Notes under the pieces: generated by a model
What the model was told of the DNA's origin: nothing
The model's database searches: none
The model's input: the letters and a program-made list of their open reading frames with translations, nothing else
Origin: Linepithema humile
Lineage: Eukaryota > Arthropoda > Insecta > Hymenoptera > Formicidae
Assembly (NCBI RefSeq): GCF_040581485.1
Contig: NC_090131.1
Span: forward strand, 1,178,001-1,242,000
Length of the DNA stretch: 64,000 nt
Reading direction: 5' to 3'
Made by a program: the position numbers and the translations under genes
Shown here: positions 37,920-50,037 of the stretch, piece after piece
Position numbering within the stretch: position 1 is the stretch's first letter
How the letters are laid out: the number at the start of each line of letters is the position of its first letter

Positions 37920-38523
37920 TTGCGAATCTAGCTTAATTATCTGCATCCACATTGATTAATTAAAATGTGAAAATAGATTTTATTAAAATAAAAAATCAAA
38001 AAGGGGTAGAACAACTCCTCGAAATCGATCCCGCAAAAGTAAAAGTAATCCAAGATAAGTATTATATAATGGAAAAATTTTTTAAAGTTTACGATATTCG
38101 TATTTACAATCAAATTAACCTAAAAATGCACACGTATTAAATGTAGATTGAAAATCTAAACACATTATAAAATTCTAAACTGTCTGAATTTTCTATAAAC
38201 AAATTTTGTAATGTTTTGGGATTTGTTTTTGTAAATTTATCTCAGGTACAGGTTCTGCTGCAATAGTTCCTAACCATGTAATGATTTCGTCTACAGCTGA
38301 TATAGAAAAAGGATCAGAGAACTCTCAATTTAAGAATGTTTTGATCCCGTCTTCATTATTTTCGCAAAATTTTGTATAGACACAACGTAATGCAACTTCG
38401 CCAATGCTTTTAAATCCATTCACGCAGCCATTCACGCAGGTGTGCGTTCGGTAAATTAGATAACGTGACTAGCAGATGATAAACGCAGTGGATGCGCTAA
38501 CCGCTGCATAAACGAATGCACCC
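37743..38523. mobile_element. Larger element sharing the same left TIR
   Basis: A third terminus, CTGCATAAACGAATGCACCC (38504-38523), is an exact complement of the left end at 37743, closer than the one at 37919. So either a 780-bp element contains an internal end copy, or two elements lie in tandem. TTT flanks both outer ends, a possible 3-bp target duplication. The interior 37920-38440 is AT-rich and non-coding. Confidence 0.55.
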
Positions 38524-38824
38524 TTTGAGTACTTGTCGGTACAATGCCGAGCCGTTGTATATTGTTCTCGAAGAACCGCCTAGCCTGAGTGCGTTCTTTT
38601 TAGTAACTACTTCGCCTCTCGACTCTGTACGGTCGATACTATAGGATGGTGTGGTTATCGGCAGGAGCCTACAGGCTATGAACAGCAGGCGTCATCTAGT
38701 CGCAATGAATGACACTCTGTAGACGAACAGCTGATGCAAACGAGCATATTCCATGCTTTTTCGTGTATGCGGTGTATACGCGATCTCTTTAACAGTATCG
38801 TAGAGGTATTTTAATATAATAACG
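38524..38824 (+). promoter_or_regulatory. 5' flank of the ACAD9-like gene
   Basis: A GC-richer 300-bp stretch between the TIR element and ATG 38825. It should hold the promoter and 5' UTR. No TATA box is evident near a likely start site. Confidence 0.4.
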
Positions 38825-40726
38825 ATGCTGATACGTCAGTTCCTATGCAGGAAATTATTATGGCACACCTCGTGCAACAGTTTCGCGCCCGTTCGATACA
38901 CGCAGAGCGCGAGTCAGTATGCATTGGACGCAGTGTCTAACCTCGAAATACGGCTGCCAGTGCCTAAAGAAAAACAACCATCACGGCAACCGTTCGCCAA
39001 GAATTTATTTCTTGGCGTGTTCGATCATGAATTCATGTACTATCCCGAGCCACAGACCAAAGAAAGGCATACGCGGTTCTTCGAGTGGCTCCAGCCCATT
39101 GAAAAGTACATGTCTGAGAGTATGGAGGATCCACAAAGTGTCAAAAAGGAGGAAATTTTGTCTCATATGAGGGATATGGGCGTCTTTCGAGCAAACGTGA
39201 GCGAGCAGCATCTTGGTTTGAATCTCAACCAGACAGAACAGGCCAAGCTAGTGGAAGTACTCAGTTGTTTCCCCTGGTTGGGTTCTTATATGATTAAGAA
39301 TCACATTGCACCCCTTCAAATCATTGACTGGCTGGCAACGGATGTACAGAAGACAAAGTATTTACCAAGGATAACAACTGGAGAATTTGTTCCCACGGTG
39401 TGTTTTACTGAACCCGAGAATGGATTAAATGTTAACACTATCAATACTGTAGCTACAGCAACAGACACTGACACACATTGGACATTGAATGGTGAAAAAG
39501 CGTTTGTAGCCAATGGACATGATGCAAATTTGTTTCTTGTCTTTGCTGAGTGCAGCTATTCGGGTGCCTATACAGCAACCAACAGCAGTACGCCCAATTC
39601 ACTTTCTGTATTTTTAGTAGAGCGAGATTTCGGTGGGATTACGTGTAAGGATGTTAAGAATTTAGCTGGACTTCACAATAGTCCTGCGTGTACAGTTAGT
39701 TTTAAGGATACCAAAGTTCCCAGAGAGAATCTTTTAGGTACAGTGATGTCTGGAAAGAACATACTAATCGATTCGCTGGCTCCTGGAAACAGAAACATTG
39801 CTCCCCAAGCGGTGGGCGTATTAAGAGCTTTCGTGAAGTTGTTAACAAGGCATGTACTCCAGAGGAAACATTTGGATCAAAATCTGCACGAATACGAAGG
39901 AGTTCAAGAGGTAATAGGTAAAATTGCGTCCATTTTGTACAGCATGGAGAGCATGCTGTACCATACCACTGGGATGATAGACACATTTGAGAATCAAGAT
40001 TGCGCACTTGAGAAAGCCATGGTGGAAACGTACTGCGCGAACGAGTGCGTTGCGTGTATTTATGAAGGACTGCGAATAATCGGAGCACAGAGCTACTTGA
40101 GAGAAAACCCGTACATACAAATCTTCGAAGATGCCTTGTCGTACTCGCTATTTGACAATTCCAATATCGATTCGGACACGTATATAGCTCTACTTGGTAT
40201 ACAACACACGGGCAAACATCTCCGCGAGCACATACTAAGGATACGCAATCCCTTCAATTTCCCGCAGCACATACTGAAGTGGGCCACCGGTAAGGAATAT
40301 CGATTGAAACTTTATATCGCCGATCATATGCATCCGTCTTTAATAGACGGTGGCAGAGTGTTAGAAGATTGCATCACCAAGCTGCAAAACGCCTCGGTGC
40401 ATATGTTACAACGTCACGGCACTGAAATATCGGGACGACAAATGGTGCTGCGTAGATTAGCCGAGCTAGCGACGAGAACGTTTGCACTAGTAACTGTTCT
40501 CTCGCGTACTTCCAGAGCATACTGTATCGGTGCGAGAAACAGCGAACAGGATCGACACGTGGCCGGCAGCTTCGCAATTCTCACCATAGATAGAATCAAG
40601 GTTCTCGCCGAGGAAATCGCTGCGGAAGACTGGAACAACGGCAATCAGTGTCACAGAACTGTTGCCGAACTCGTCTACAACAAGAAAGACTATTTCGCCG
40701 AACATCCGTTAAACAGAACTTACTAA
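38825..40726 (+). CDS. ACAD9-like acyl-CoA dehydrogenase family protein
   Basis: One uninterrupted 633-codon exon. The first 30 residues (MLIRQFLCRKLLWHTSCNSF) are rich in Arg and hydrophobic residues with no acids, fitting a mitochondrial targeting peptide. Then come the acyl-CoA dehydrogenase N-terminal and middle domains (CFTEPENGLN, where the family usually has CLTEPxSGSD), the C-terminal helical domain, and the extra C-terminal region found in VLCAD/ACAD9. In place of the usual FEGTNEILR, which holds the catalytic Glu, this protein reads FDNSNIDSD at 443-451. GGLGY is GAQSY. So dehydrogenase activity is doubtful. ACAD9 is known also as an assembly factor of respiratory complex I with ECSIT and NDUFAF1, and that role does not need the catalytic Glu. 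A divergent VLCAD cannot be excluded. Confidence 0.85.
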   Translation: MLIRQFLCRKLLWHTSCNSFAPVRYTQSASQYALDAVSNLEIRLPVPKEKQPSRQPFAKNLFLGVFDHEFMYYPEPQTKERHTRFFEWLQPIEKYMSESMEDPQSVKKEEILSHMRDMGVFRANVSEQHLGLNLNQTEQAKLVEVLSCFPWLGSYMIKNHIAPLQIIDWLATDVQKTKYLPRITTGEFVPTVCFTEPENGLNVNTINTVATATDTDTHWTLNGEKAFVANGHDANLFLVFAECSYSGAYTATNSSTPNSLSVFLVERDFGGITCKDVKNLAGLHNSPACTVSFKDTKVPRENLLGTVMSGKNILIDSLAPGNRNIAPQAVGVLRAFVKLLTRHVLQRKHLDQNLHEYEGVQEVIGKIASILYSMESMLYHTTGMIDTFENQDCALEKAMVETYCANECVACIYEGLRIIGAQSYLRENPYIQIFEDALSYSLFDNSNIDSDTYIALLGIQHTGKHLREHILRIRNPFNFPQHILKWATGKEYRLKLYIADHMHPSLIDGGRVLEDCITKLQNASVHMLQRHGTEISGRQMVLRRLAELATRTFALVTVLSRTSRAYCIGARNSEQDRHVAGSFAILTIDRIKVLAEEIAAEDWNNGNQCHRTVAELVYNKKDYFAEHPLNRTY

Positions 40727-41355
40727 ACATTTACCGGATTTCGGTATGCTTTAGAACGCAAATCCACGTAACGGAAAAGAGGATAAAAAATTGTTTAAAA
40801 TTGTGCGCTCCGAATCTAAGAGACATTACAAGAGTATATAAATTATTTTCAATCTAATTGTTTTTTATTTCGTAGTTAACATGTGACCACTGTAAGTACA
40901 CTGTAAAGATATATATATATTATATAAAATTGATTCTCGGAAAACAAAGAATACACATTGTGTTCCACCGAGGTTTCTGTATTTATATATCAGTAGCAAT
41001 TGTACAGTTATCTGTACATGTATCTTACATACTATAAGATCGAGTTGAAAAGTAAAATAAATGCTCTTAATCAGACTCCTCTATCAGGTATTCCTAAAAA
41101 TCTTCATTTTAATCACAAGAATCACATATCGCTTAATACAGCTCGAAGTATCTTGTAACACTTTCACTATGTCAACCATGATTCGCTACTTAGAACTTCT
41201 GATGTTATACACGAAGAGGTGGACGGTATTTTTCTACAGACGTAACATGACTAGTCGTCCTAGACGCGTAAATACGAAACTCTATATAGGATCACTGGAA
41301 GAACCTTGGCTTCACTTTTGTAGTTTTCTCTTTTTTTTTTTTTTTTTTAATATGA
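40727..41355. other. Convergent 3' UTRs of ACAD9-like and PDCD2L
   Basis: No coding sequence. AATAAA at 41056-41061 on the plus strand is a possible poly(A) signal for the ACAD9-like gene. A T-run at 41331-41349 is A-rich on the PDCD2L strand. Confidence 0.45.
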
Positions 41356-43142
41356 CTATAGTCTCTCCGCTTGAACAACGACATGTTCTTCCCGGTACGA
41401 GTCGGTCGCGGACCAACAGCTTCTAACGCAAGTGTATATTAAAACGGTACCAAATTCTATCTGGAAGTTCCGCTCACTTCGCGGATTCAATGTCAACTTT
41501 GGTATGATCGTCGGCAGAATTTGCAGCTCGAAAGTCATCTCGTCGCCGCAGTGCCGGCATTTGCCGATACAACCGCTCAATGGATATAACAGTAACGGCG
41601 CAGAATTATCCCTTGAATATCTGAAAGACCATTGAATAAAATTATTACTAATTTAGATACTTTATTTTTTGTGTGTATAGATATCAAGAATAAAACGTCA
41701 CCAAAGATTTTACCGTAGCAGCTGTCCAGCATTCCGCTGTATTCTACAAACAAAATTGTGAAACATCTCGTCGCCGTGCCTGGGAATGCCTTTCTCATAT
41801 TTTTCCAAGTCTGTTTCAATCGTTTTAGGATTGCCGGAGTCCGGCGTGAACTTCGTCGATGCGTCCGGATTACTGTGCTGATATTCGACCAACAAATCAC
41901 GAACGTGCTGAGACACGTCCGTGTTGCGATCCTCTTCGTCGACCGAGAGAAAGATTTCAACAAACGAGTATTTGATTTCCGCATTTGTGATTTGCAACGG
42001 CAACGGAGTTACTTCCTGCAGTAAACTAACTAAATCACATTGCGGTCGCGTTGGAGTATCGATGCACACGACTTCACTCTCATCTCCGTCGATCTCTGCG
42101 GAGGCTTGAGGGGAATCCAAGCGACCAACAGCGCCTCCGCTGACTGGAGAATCCACGCTGGTTGGACTGAAATATTTACGAAGAAAGATATAATCACAGG
42201 CTGTTATTCATAAAGAAAATTAATCTTAATACAAACCTATTTGCATTTGGATCATCCACACGCAGCACAGACAACTCATCTCGTATCTCCTGATCTATTT
42301 CTTTATGCAGAGAAAAGTGGAATTGTAAAGGATCATTCCTCAACATGTTGTTTCCATTTTGTTCCGATGCATTATCATTTACGTTATCCCCCCAATCATC
42401 AGAATCTGACAGCCAAGCTGCTGTAGATGGCACATTAACGCTTCCAGATTCCGGTGTACTTGTTTTAGTTTCATCCTCTAAGTGCTGTATTCTCAAGCAT
42501 GTCCAACTTTCATTTTGATTCCAGCAATTCGGATTGATACACGCGAATATGTATAACGTTCGATGATACTTTGAATTATCTAAAGGTGCGTACAATTGGA
42601 GTGTTAAAAGCTGATACAAACCGCACAGTCTGCATTGCGGCGACGATAGCGTGCTCTTTCCGTAACAGTTCTAAAAAAAAAACACAATCACAAACACATT
42701 GCATATATTATTACATAGTTATATGTGATTAAATTTTGAATCTTATTACAAATTAACTACATAACACTTGTAAATGTATTATTTAAAACTATTGTATCAC
42801 CAGAATTCTGTCAACTATAATATAAATTGAAATTTAGGACGCATTCTAAATTTTTCAATAATGGCAAAACATCTATCACTTGTTTGTAAATATCTCATCT
42901 TGTTAAATTTTACACTATGCTAAACAGTTCATTCGAATGGCAGATCGATTTAACCAAAAATTAGACACTACGACGAGAAAAACGTTAATTCCCGCGAAAA
43001 TAAATGCACAGCTTTGCTTTATGGTACCCACCGGATGCCCGCCGATCTTGTTCGTCGTGAAATTGAGCAAAGACCGATGCTTGTCGGTGACGTACTCGTC
43101 CTCGTACCCGAGATACACTTTCGTGCGATTGTCGCAAGCCAT
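41356..43142 (-). CDS. PDCD2L: Programmed cell death protein 2-like
   Basis: Four exons: 43142-43032, 42670-42237, 42166-41714, 41620-41356, all phases agreeing, 420 residues. The N-terminus has VYLGYEDEYVTDKH and NFTTNKIGGHP, the PDCD2/PDCD2L signature. Next is a CxxC zinc-binding segment (CRLCG, then YIFACINPNCW). An acidic middle is followed by the PDCD2 C-terminal domain (FVCRIQRNAGQLLRYSR, CRHCGDEMTFELQILP, YTCVRSCW). PDCD2-family proteins act as adaptors in export and assembly of 40S ribosomal subunits and bind RPS2 (PDCD2) or shuttle pre-40S (PDCD2L). It has the same orientation as fuzzy, about 570 bp downstream of it, and is convergent with the ACAD9-like gene. Confidence 0.93.
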
Positions 43143-43709
43143 TTAAGTCATTCGCTCGGAATTACAGCTCTACATTGGAAGACTTCAGACGCAGAGCGTT
43201 TGGAACACCTGTACTGTCGTTTTAGTTACGACCGGGACAGCTGACACGCATCAGTAACGCTTAACGCGTGCGCCTTCGCTGACTATTCTGCTTCCCTTAT
43301 CGATTTTTTTGGACTACCAGCATCGCCCAAGCGTTGCACGGGTAATGCTCATTTCTTCGTGAGAACGTTGGGATAAGAAAAGCGGGTTTTCTCACGCTCT
43401 CATCTTGGATCGAAGTATCGCGCAAATACACACGAGCACGTGTTACGATTACAGATTTCACAATCATCATTCTAACCGCGTTTGCAGTAGCTGAAATGAA
43501 ACAGATATATTTTGGAGGGAGAAAGAAGGAAGTGCAGAAAGAGCAGTAAGAGAAGACAAATCTGTAGCAGACTTATGCTCAGGTTACACAAGAGATTTAT
43601 TTCCTTTAACTGCGCTTTCAAACAATATTTCGGTACATGGCAGATATATATAAAAAATTGATACAAAATAGTATTCTTTATTTTATCCATTATGTAAAAG
43701 ATGGAAACC
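43143..43709. other. PDCD2L promoter and fuzzy 3' flank
   Basis: 43146-43450 is GC-richer than average and lies just upstream of PDCD2L on the minus strand, so it probably holds that promoter. Nothing else is seen. Confidence 0.4.
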
Positions 43710-45277
43710 TTACCAATAAGTTTGTTTATCGTTAAATATCATTTTTAATATCTTCTGACTGATCAGTCTCATAGTATGAGTAGGCACCGCAGACGTGTAT
43801 AAAACGCAAAGTATATGATCATCATATTTAACAGCATGACACTTGTGATACTCAGAACACAAATACGTTTCCTTCGCGCCAGTAAATTTCCAAGTATTTG
43901 CAGCTTTATTCTCATCGCCGCTTTCTTCAGGCTCGACCGACAGCGAGAACGTCTCAACGGCTTGATGATAAAACGTTCGCAAGATATCTAATCTGTGCGA
44001 TCCAGTCGCACGATTTTTCGCACATTGTGAGTTTCTGCCAAGCACAAATTTCTCCAGTTTGTAATTTGCCAATAGAAACCTAAAATAGTTACGCAATACT
44101 GTATAAATGCCAATAGTCAGTTATGTGAAATAATTGTACAGATAACTAATTCATTCCAATTACCCGAGTGTTTCATTATCTAGGGAGATTGATGCGGGCA
44201 GATTTCGTGGATAAGATTGTTCAACAGCACACAACACATCCATATTGCTTTTCCAGCATTGCACAGCAAACTTTTCAATTTCAATCAATTCTGGACTTGA
44301 GCCACATAATGCCAAAACTTCTACATGATTAATCAGAGTTATAGACACCAATCTGAAAGCTACCTAAATAAAAATTATAAAATTATTGAATTAAATTATA
44401 ATATAAAAAGAATTTCTCTACTTTATAATTTTAAATATTACGTGTGGCTTGTATTTTCTTACATTTGGACTCTTACAGGGCAAAAATACTGGAATATCAC
44501 GAGCGGTACAAATACTCTCTGAAGTAATTGCTATCGTTAATAATTTCCTTTCCAAAGGGTCCAGCAACCACCAGCCTTCTGTAGCAGCTGCTACACAACC
44601 ATGCACCAGAATGCATCCATACATCGATTCCAAACACTCTACGAATCCTTCTAAACAAGTCTTGAATATATATCTATTAAGTATTATATACACAACTGCA
44701 TGTTGCATCTTTGCCATAAAAAGATACCTGGAGCAATTGATTCTCCGAAGAGATGATGCATTCAGTCATATTAACCATATCGGTTTTTGCAGAAACTTTA
44801 TCTCCTATGTCCAAGCAGTCCATTAATTTATCAATAATATGACTGCTGAGACGCATATCTTTCTTGAGCCTCTCTACATTTTTAGCATTTTTTATTTCAT
44901 TGATGCCAGTAAAAAGGACCATTGCACCAAAAGTGGCATCCAGAAATTTGTCCAACACATACTTTGTCACGCCGCTTGCAATTGCTATTAATATGATACA
45001 CTGTTCAAATTCTTTCCATACTACTGTTGTGTCAGGTAAATCTGTGCACAACAGAGTGATGTCCTGTGATTTTAAGAACATGTGAATTCCATTCAGCGAT
45101 GCAATCTTCGAAAATGTCATCTGCAAACAAATTTTAGCTCTAATGCATCTGTGATTTCGTAATAAAACATAAATTTTCTCTTAAAAAGAAAATATATACA
45201 GCATCACTGTCACCCTTCTGGCGAGAAAACAAGGGAATGCCTCCGGAGGAAGTCAAGCACATAATATGTGCCGACAT
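43710..45277 (-). CDS. fuz: Planar cell polarity effector Fuzzy
   Basis: Five exons: 45277-45200, 45120-44728, 44660-44463, 44363-44164, 44079-43710, all phases agreeing, 412 residues (human FUZ is of similar length). Recognisable family stretches in order: MCLTSSGGIPLFSR (N-terminal longin strand), IASLNGIHMF, TVVWKEFEQ, FGAMVLFTGINEI, NVERLKKDMR, VAAATEGWWLLDPLER and VFLPCKSPN. The protein has longin-like domains and no catalytic site. With Inturned and Wdpcp it forms the CPLANE core, which in flies places wing hairs and in vertebrates is needed for cilia and works as a Rab GEF. The first exon is short and its ATG is the first Met in frame. Confidence 0.93.
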
Positions 45278-45950
45278 TCTCGTTTACATTCAAATATTGC
45301 AGTTGAACGTTAAGAATCTTTGAGTGCTCTGAGATTATAAAAAAATGTGCTGAAAGACCAACGATCTGTATTATGATTAATCATGTATCCTGTCGCAGAA
45401 CGCCAAACAAAAAAAACCGTATATATTCAACATCGAGGAAGCTTTCATATAGCATGACTCAGTACTACGTTTGACAGTTACTTGATATGCGTGAAAGACC
45501 TTTAAATATAAAATTAAATGATAAACAAAAGATTAAATTAACCAACAAAAAAAAATTCTGAATTCTTAAGTCATGGTGTAACAAGTATCTAGAATGTCAT
45601 CCATAATATGATAACGCCACAATATGGCGTTCTTCGTTTCCGGCTCGTGATTGGCTAATTTTCGGGTCCACATGCGATTTCGCCATAATAGCGGCGTACA
45701 CGCCAGTTACCATTCTATCGACTTATTGATTCGCGTCATTTGTAGAAGTTGGCGTCTGGGTTGGAGACGCGAATGCAAGCGACATATTTTCTGTGCGCTG
45801 TGAACCCCGGTTGATTCGCTCCTATTGATTGCGTGACGGTGTGCACATTCTTCCGACCAAATTGCAGCACATAGCGGTTTTTTTCCACATACGCTTCGTC
45901 GCGACGTAACGATCACGTCGCGATCGGTGTTGAACTGCGAAGAAACCGTC
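45278..45950. promoter_or_regulatory. Divergent promoter region, fuzzy / Rsf1-type gene
   Basis: The genes point away from each other. GC-richer sequence with GATTGGCT (a CCAAT box on the minus strand) at about 45648 and CpG-rich 45850-46030. The Rsf1-type transcript probably starts in the right part. Confidence 0.5.
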
Positions 45951-45968
45951 CAAGGCGAACGGGAAAGA

Positions 45969-46693
45969 GTGAGTATCCCGACAGTGAAACCGCTTTCGAA
46001 CCCGTTGGCGCGTAAAGCGCACTGTTTATGCTCGCATCCGCGTTTCGCCTATAATTCTGTCACTTGTGGCTTGCTATTACTTTTCGAGCTTTTCTCGCTG
46101 CGCATTATTATGAAAGAGATTTTAACAATATCCAAGCGATAGTAATATCCTCTTTCGCGAGGACACTGTATTTACATCGCTTTGCTACGAGGACGAAAAT
46201 ACCGCCATAGCGTTGTTGTGGCTGTACGATTGTTATATATCTTGATCAAGATCGTATAACTCATTCGAACCTATAGAAATGAAAATTCGAGTTGTTTCAC
46301 TTGATTTCTGTGTGCAAAAAATTGATAGTTATCTGCTTTGTGAATAAAATTACGAGTATTTGTTCAATAAATATAAAATTTATCGAAGTACACTAGAGTA
46401 TTATACTGTTGCAGAGACAAAGAAAAATTTTTCTTTACAAAAAATATATACTATAAATACACGTGCATACGGTTGTATGCACGTGTACTTGATTAATTTT
46501 TTTTTTTTTTTTTTTTAATTATTCAATAATACTTAAATTCATAATTTAATTATAAATATAGTACAGCAGCAAATAATGACATAAAAATAATTAACGTGAA
46601 AGTTGTCAATAATATGCATGAATAAATAAAATCACTCATTAGGATTGAATAATTCTGAAGACTATTCCATAAACTAATTATTTTATTTTCCAG
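45969..46693 (+). other. 5' UTR intron of the Rsf1-type gene
   Basis: A strong donor (AAGA|GTGAGT at 45969) and a strong acceptor (TTTCCAG ending at 46693), seven bases before the ATG, fit an intron within the 5' UTR. The interior is AT-rich and contains a T-run at 46499-46516. Confidence 0.6.
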
Positions 46694-46700
46694 GAGCAAC

Positions 46701-47309
46701 ATGACGCCAGAAGGATATACACGTGTTTACGTGGGCGGATTGAATGAGAGTATCAAGAAGGAAGATCTGCAAATGGAATTTGAGAAGTACGGCAAGCTGA
46801 ACAAGGTGTGGGTAGCATTTAATCCACCGGGCTTCGCCTTCATCGAGTTCTTCAACATGAACGAGGCCGAATTGGCATGCTGCAGTATGAACGGTGTGGA
46901 GATTATGGGTGCGAAATTGAGAGTGGAGATTTCGCGGGGTAGAGGCCGCGGTGGTGGCAGAGGTGGCGGTGGCGGCGGCGGCGGCGCGGGCGGTTTTAGA
47001 GGCAATCGCGGGGTTGGCGGTAGAGAATTTGGCTCTCGGGGCGGTAATTCCGCGGGCTACAGAGGCGGTACTTACGCAGATTACGGAGGCAGCTATTATG
47101 CAGGCAGGGGTGGCGCAAGTAGGGGCAGAGGTCGTTACGGAGAAGACTATATGTTCAATCGCAGCAGCGGGTATGTTACGCGAGATGGATATACGCAAGA
47201 CGTCTACGGTGGTAGTGGCGGAGACTCCGGCGCCGATTACTATACCGGGAAGGACACGAGCACAGCGAGGTATCGAAGCCGCTCTCCCGCCGGCCGTGGC
47301 AGGTATTAA
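46701..47309 (+). CDS. RRM/RGG splicing factor, Rsf1-like
   Basis: A single coding exon of 202 residues. One RNA recognition motif spans residues 8-78: RNP2 is RVYVGGL and RNP1 is GFAFIEFF, with NPPGFAF typical of SRSF3/SRSF7/Rbp1-type motifs. The rest is RGG- and Gly-rich (a run of Gly near 95) with a Tyr/Gly/Ser stretch and ends RYRSRSPAGRGRY. This matches Drosophila Rsf1 (repressor splicing factor 1), which antagonises SR proteins, in layout and in the final RSRSP motif. It is nuclear. The Gly codons are GGC/GGT-rich, hence the local GC peak. An SRSF7-like name is the alternative. Confidence 0.88.
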   Translation: MTPEGYTRVYVGGLNESIKKEDLQMEFEKYGKLNKVWVAFNPPGFAFIEFFNMNEAELACCSMNGVEIMGAKLRVEISRGRGRGGGRGGGGGGGGAGGFRGNRGVGGREFGSRGGNSAGYRGGTYADYGGSYYAGRGGASRGRGRYGEDYMFNRSSGYVTRDGYTQDVYGGSGGDSGADYYTGKDTSTARYRSRSPAGRGRY

Positions 47310-50037
47310 CGATACCCATACAATCTAAAACTGATTTTACACCTGTGGCCGCGATCATTAGCTCCATACAATTTGTGCAATGTAGGGATAAGGAAAGTAT
47401 GATCAAAATTAGAGATTACAGTTCTCTTAAAAGGCCTCTTCCGACGTATTGCATATTTTACAGTATCACTTTTTCTCATTTATAAATGCAATCTAAGCAG
47501 AGATTTTTGGATTCCCTATTTAAAAAATCGTATCATTTAAGAGTAAATAATCTGCTTGTGTGGAAATGTATCAAAAGCAACAAACAAAAGTGTGCTTAAG
47601 TGTCTGAGAAGGATTTATCTAGCTCAAGGTAAAACCTAAAGAAAAATTAATTTGCGAAAAAGAGTTTGGCCCGCAACTCCGCATTTTACGCGACTATAAA
47701 TATTGCTACAGGCCTATTATGAACTATATATAAGGAAGAATTAAATGAATTGCAGAAGAATCCTACGAATTACATAGAGAACAATTTTTTAAGTGCATGA
47801 GGGCCCAGTGCTATCGATTATATTAAATACGACGAAATTCATTTAATTGCATGCGCAAAACTATCAAGCTATTCTTGGCTCTCAGACGGGAGTCAAAAGG
47901 CGGCGAAAGTAATGTGACATCCTGTTTTGCACTTCCATGTTCACAGTCATCGTCATCTACGTGAATGCACATAAAAGAACTACGCTGCGTCTTGCCAATC
48001 TGAACTGCGGGCCGATCAGCCACCCGCCTCGACGACTTCATTTCTGTCCAATCTACACACAGCGACCTGTATATAGACAAGAACTACCATTTGCAGTTTG
48101 CGCTGTGCATTGTTTTCCCTGCATCGTACCACGTCCACACGACCTGTGGTCGCTGTCAGGGAACGCTTTCTATGATTAACAGACTCGAAAGTTCCCTTAA
48201 ATAAAAGCGTTCTCGCGCGAAACGAGAGATGCGACGAGATACGAATTACTCGCGGAATTACTCGGAATCATTAGTATTTCAGGAGGTAATTAATATAGGG
48301 CTGTAATCAACAGGGACTGTAACGCTATTTATAATCATTTTACTCTTTTAGGGAAACACCTTGCTTCGAGTTGTTTTAGATTTCTTTCTTTAGAAAACGT
48401 TTTTTTAAACGTGAACAGAATTTTTGTGGTCTCTGATTTTTTTTTTTTTTCGTCAGTTTATAATTATATCAATTTCGAAATTATACGTACGTATGATAGT
48501 GTCTGGATTATTAAAATTATATTAGTACCTCGTAAAAAAGTACACTTTGCTTAGCTCTCACTCTTTTCAGCTTTCTGATAAGTTTCAAAATTACAGTATG
48601 ATCCATAATCTTGTGAATATCATTCTCGCGTATTTAGATAGAAACGTGTGCTCGCTTTATTGCTCTATGAATAGCAACGGTTTTATATGAATTCGGAAAG
48701 GAGATAGTAAATCGCGCGCAACACACTAGCCAAATGCAAACTGCTGCTCGCATATAACAACCGATTTATTGTGCAAACATGGAAAGCTAGGCAATTCCGC
48801 TGCGAAATTATCAACGCACAACGAGATCAAAATCACGCGATCGCCAAAGCGATTGCGTTTCTGACATGGTATATCTTCCATTTATTTTTTTTTTTTTATT
48901 TTTTTTTTTGTGATATACGTGCAAGGACAGTGCTGCATTTGGAAAGACATGTTCAAGCATCTGGTTTTGTCACTTCAGATGCTCATAAATAAGAAAGTGA
49001 TAAAATAATGGTAATGATGTATATTACCTCCACTGTAAATGATATGGAATTGGAAATTGAGATATTAAATGATTTGCGCTCACTACTGCTCGCCACCCTG
49101 CCTGCCTGCCTGCCTGCCCGTCTGTCTGCCTGACTGACGGACTATTTTTTCATAATTTATTATGATTGATAACGTAAGCCATTTTTGTTTCCTCACATTA
49201 TCGTGACACAAAAATTATTTTCATCAAATGAGATCGCATATTTGATGATCATCTTGCTATATCAAGTTACAGGCCAGTTTCGGTATTATTAGACCTTTTA
49301 AGTAATATTGTGTTTGTGCTGACACGCGTTTCTTCAAGTATTCTAATATTTTAATCAAATTCGTGATGAAATGAGGGAACTTCTTAGAATTTGGATCATA
49401 ATCGCTTTAGTTCCATAAATTTCAAACGTGTACAAGTTCGTCGTAAGCTAAACAAGCAGTTACGTAAGTATGTCAAAAAAGAGAAAATTATTTTACCATG
49501 ATTAATATTAACATAATTGAAGAAGAATATTTAACATATGTTCTTTGAGAATTGCTATAAATACAAAATAAGATTAATTAGATTAATTAAATTGGAGTTT
49601 AGCCACTGTCTTCTATGACATTTAATTTAATCTGTTAATCTTGATATTCAATCTTTTAATTCATTTTCTGCCGAAAAAAACATTACAAAATTAAAGTTTC
49701 TTAATTAAAATTAATTGCATACTTGACATTAATTGTTAAATAATTCAAATTTTTTAGGACATTAAATTTTTGCAATTACTGTTCTGTGATCTATATACAT
49801 CCAGTCTTGTTTTTTGATATTAAAATAATTGAATATCATAAAATTATCATTTATCATAATCTATATCACAACAAATAAATGTTTTATTTTTTATACATGT
49901 ATTTCTTCATACAAAAGTATATAAAATTATATGATTTTCTGCATCTTGTGGGAGATATCTTGCATATTAAATTTGAATATATGATATAAATTTAGGCTAT
50001 TTATTCGTCATATTATATATATATATGTTTTATATTT
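47310..50037. other. 2.7 kb without a recognised gene
   Basis: The first several hundred bases are probably the 3' UTR of the Rsf1-type gene. ORFs at 47823-48180 and 48771-48992 look like chance. A (TGCC)n microsatellite lies at about 49096-49125. The remainder is AT-rich. Confidence 0.45.
49096..49135. repeat. (TGCC)n microsatellite
   Basis: Five or so TGCC units followed by degenerate TCTG/CTGAC units. Confidence 0.8.

Noticed and set aside
39702..40120. Long minus-strand ORFs in the ACAD9-like gene
   Set aside because: The plus strand holds a continuous 633-codon frame with clear family similarity.
46683..47198. Minus-strand 171-codon Ala/Thr-rich ORF and a 125-codon plus-strand Ala-rich ORF
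   Set aside because: Shadows of the GGC-rich codons of the Rsf1-type gene.
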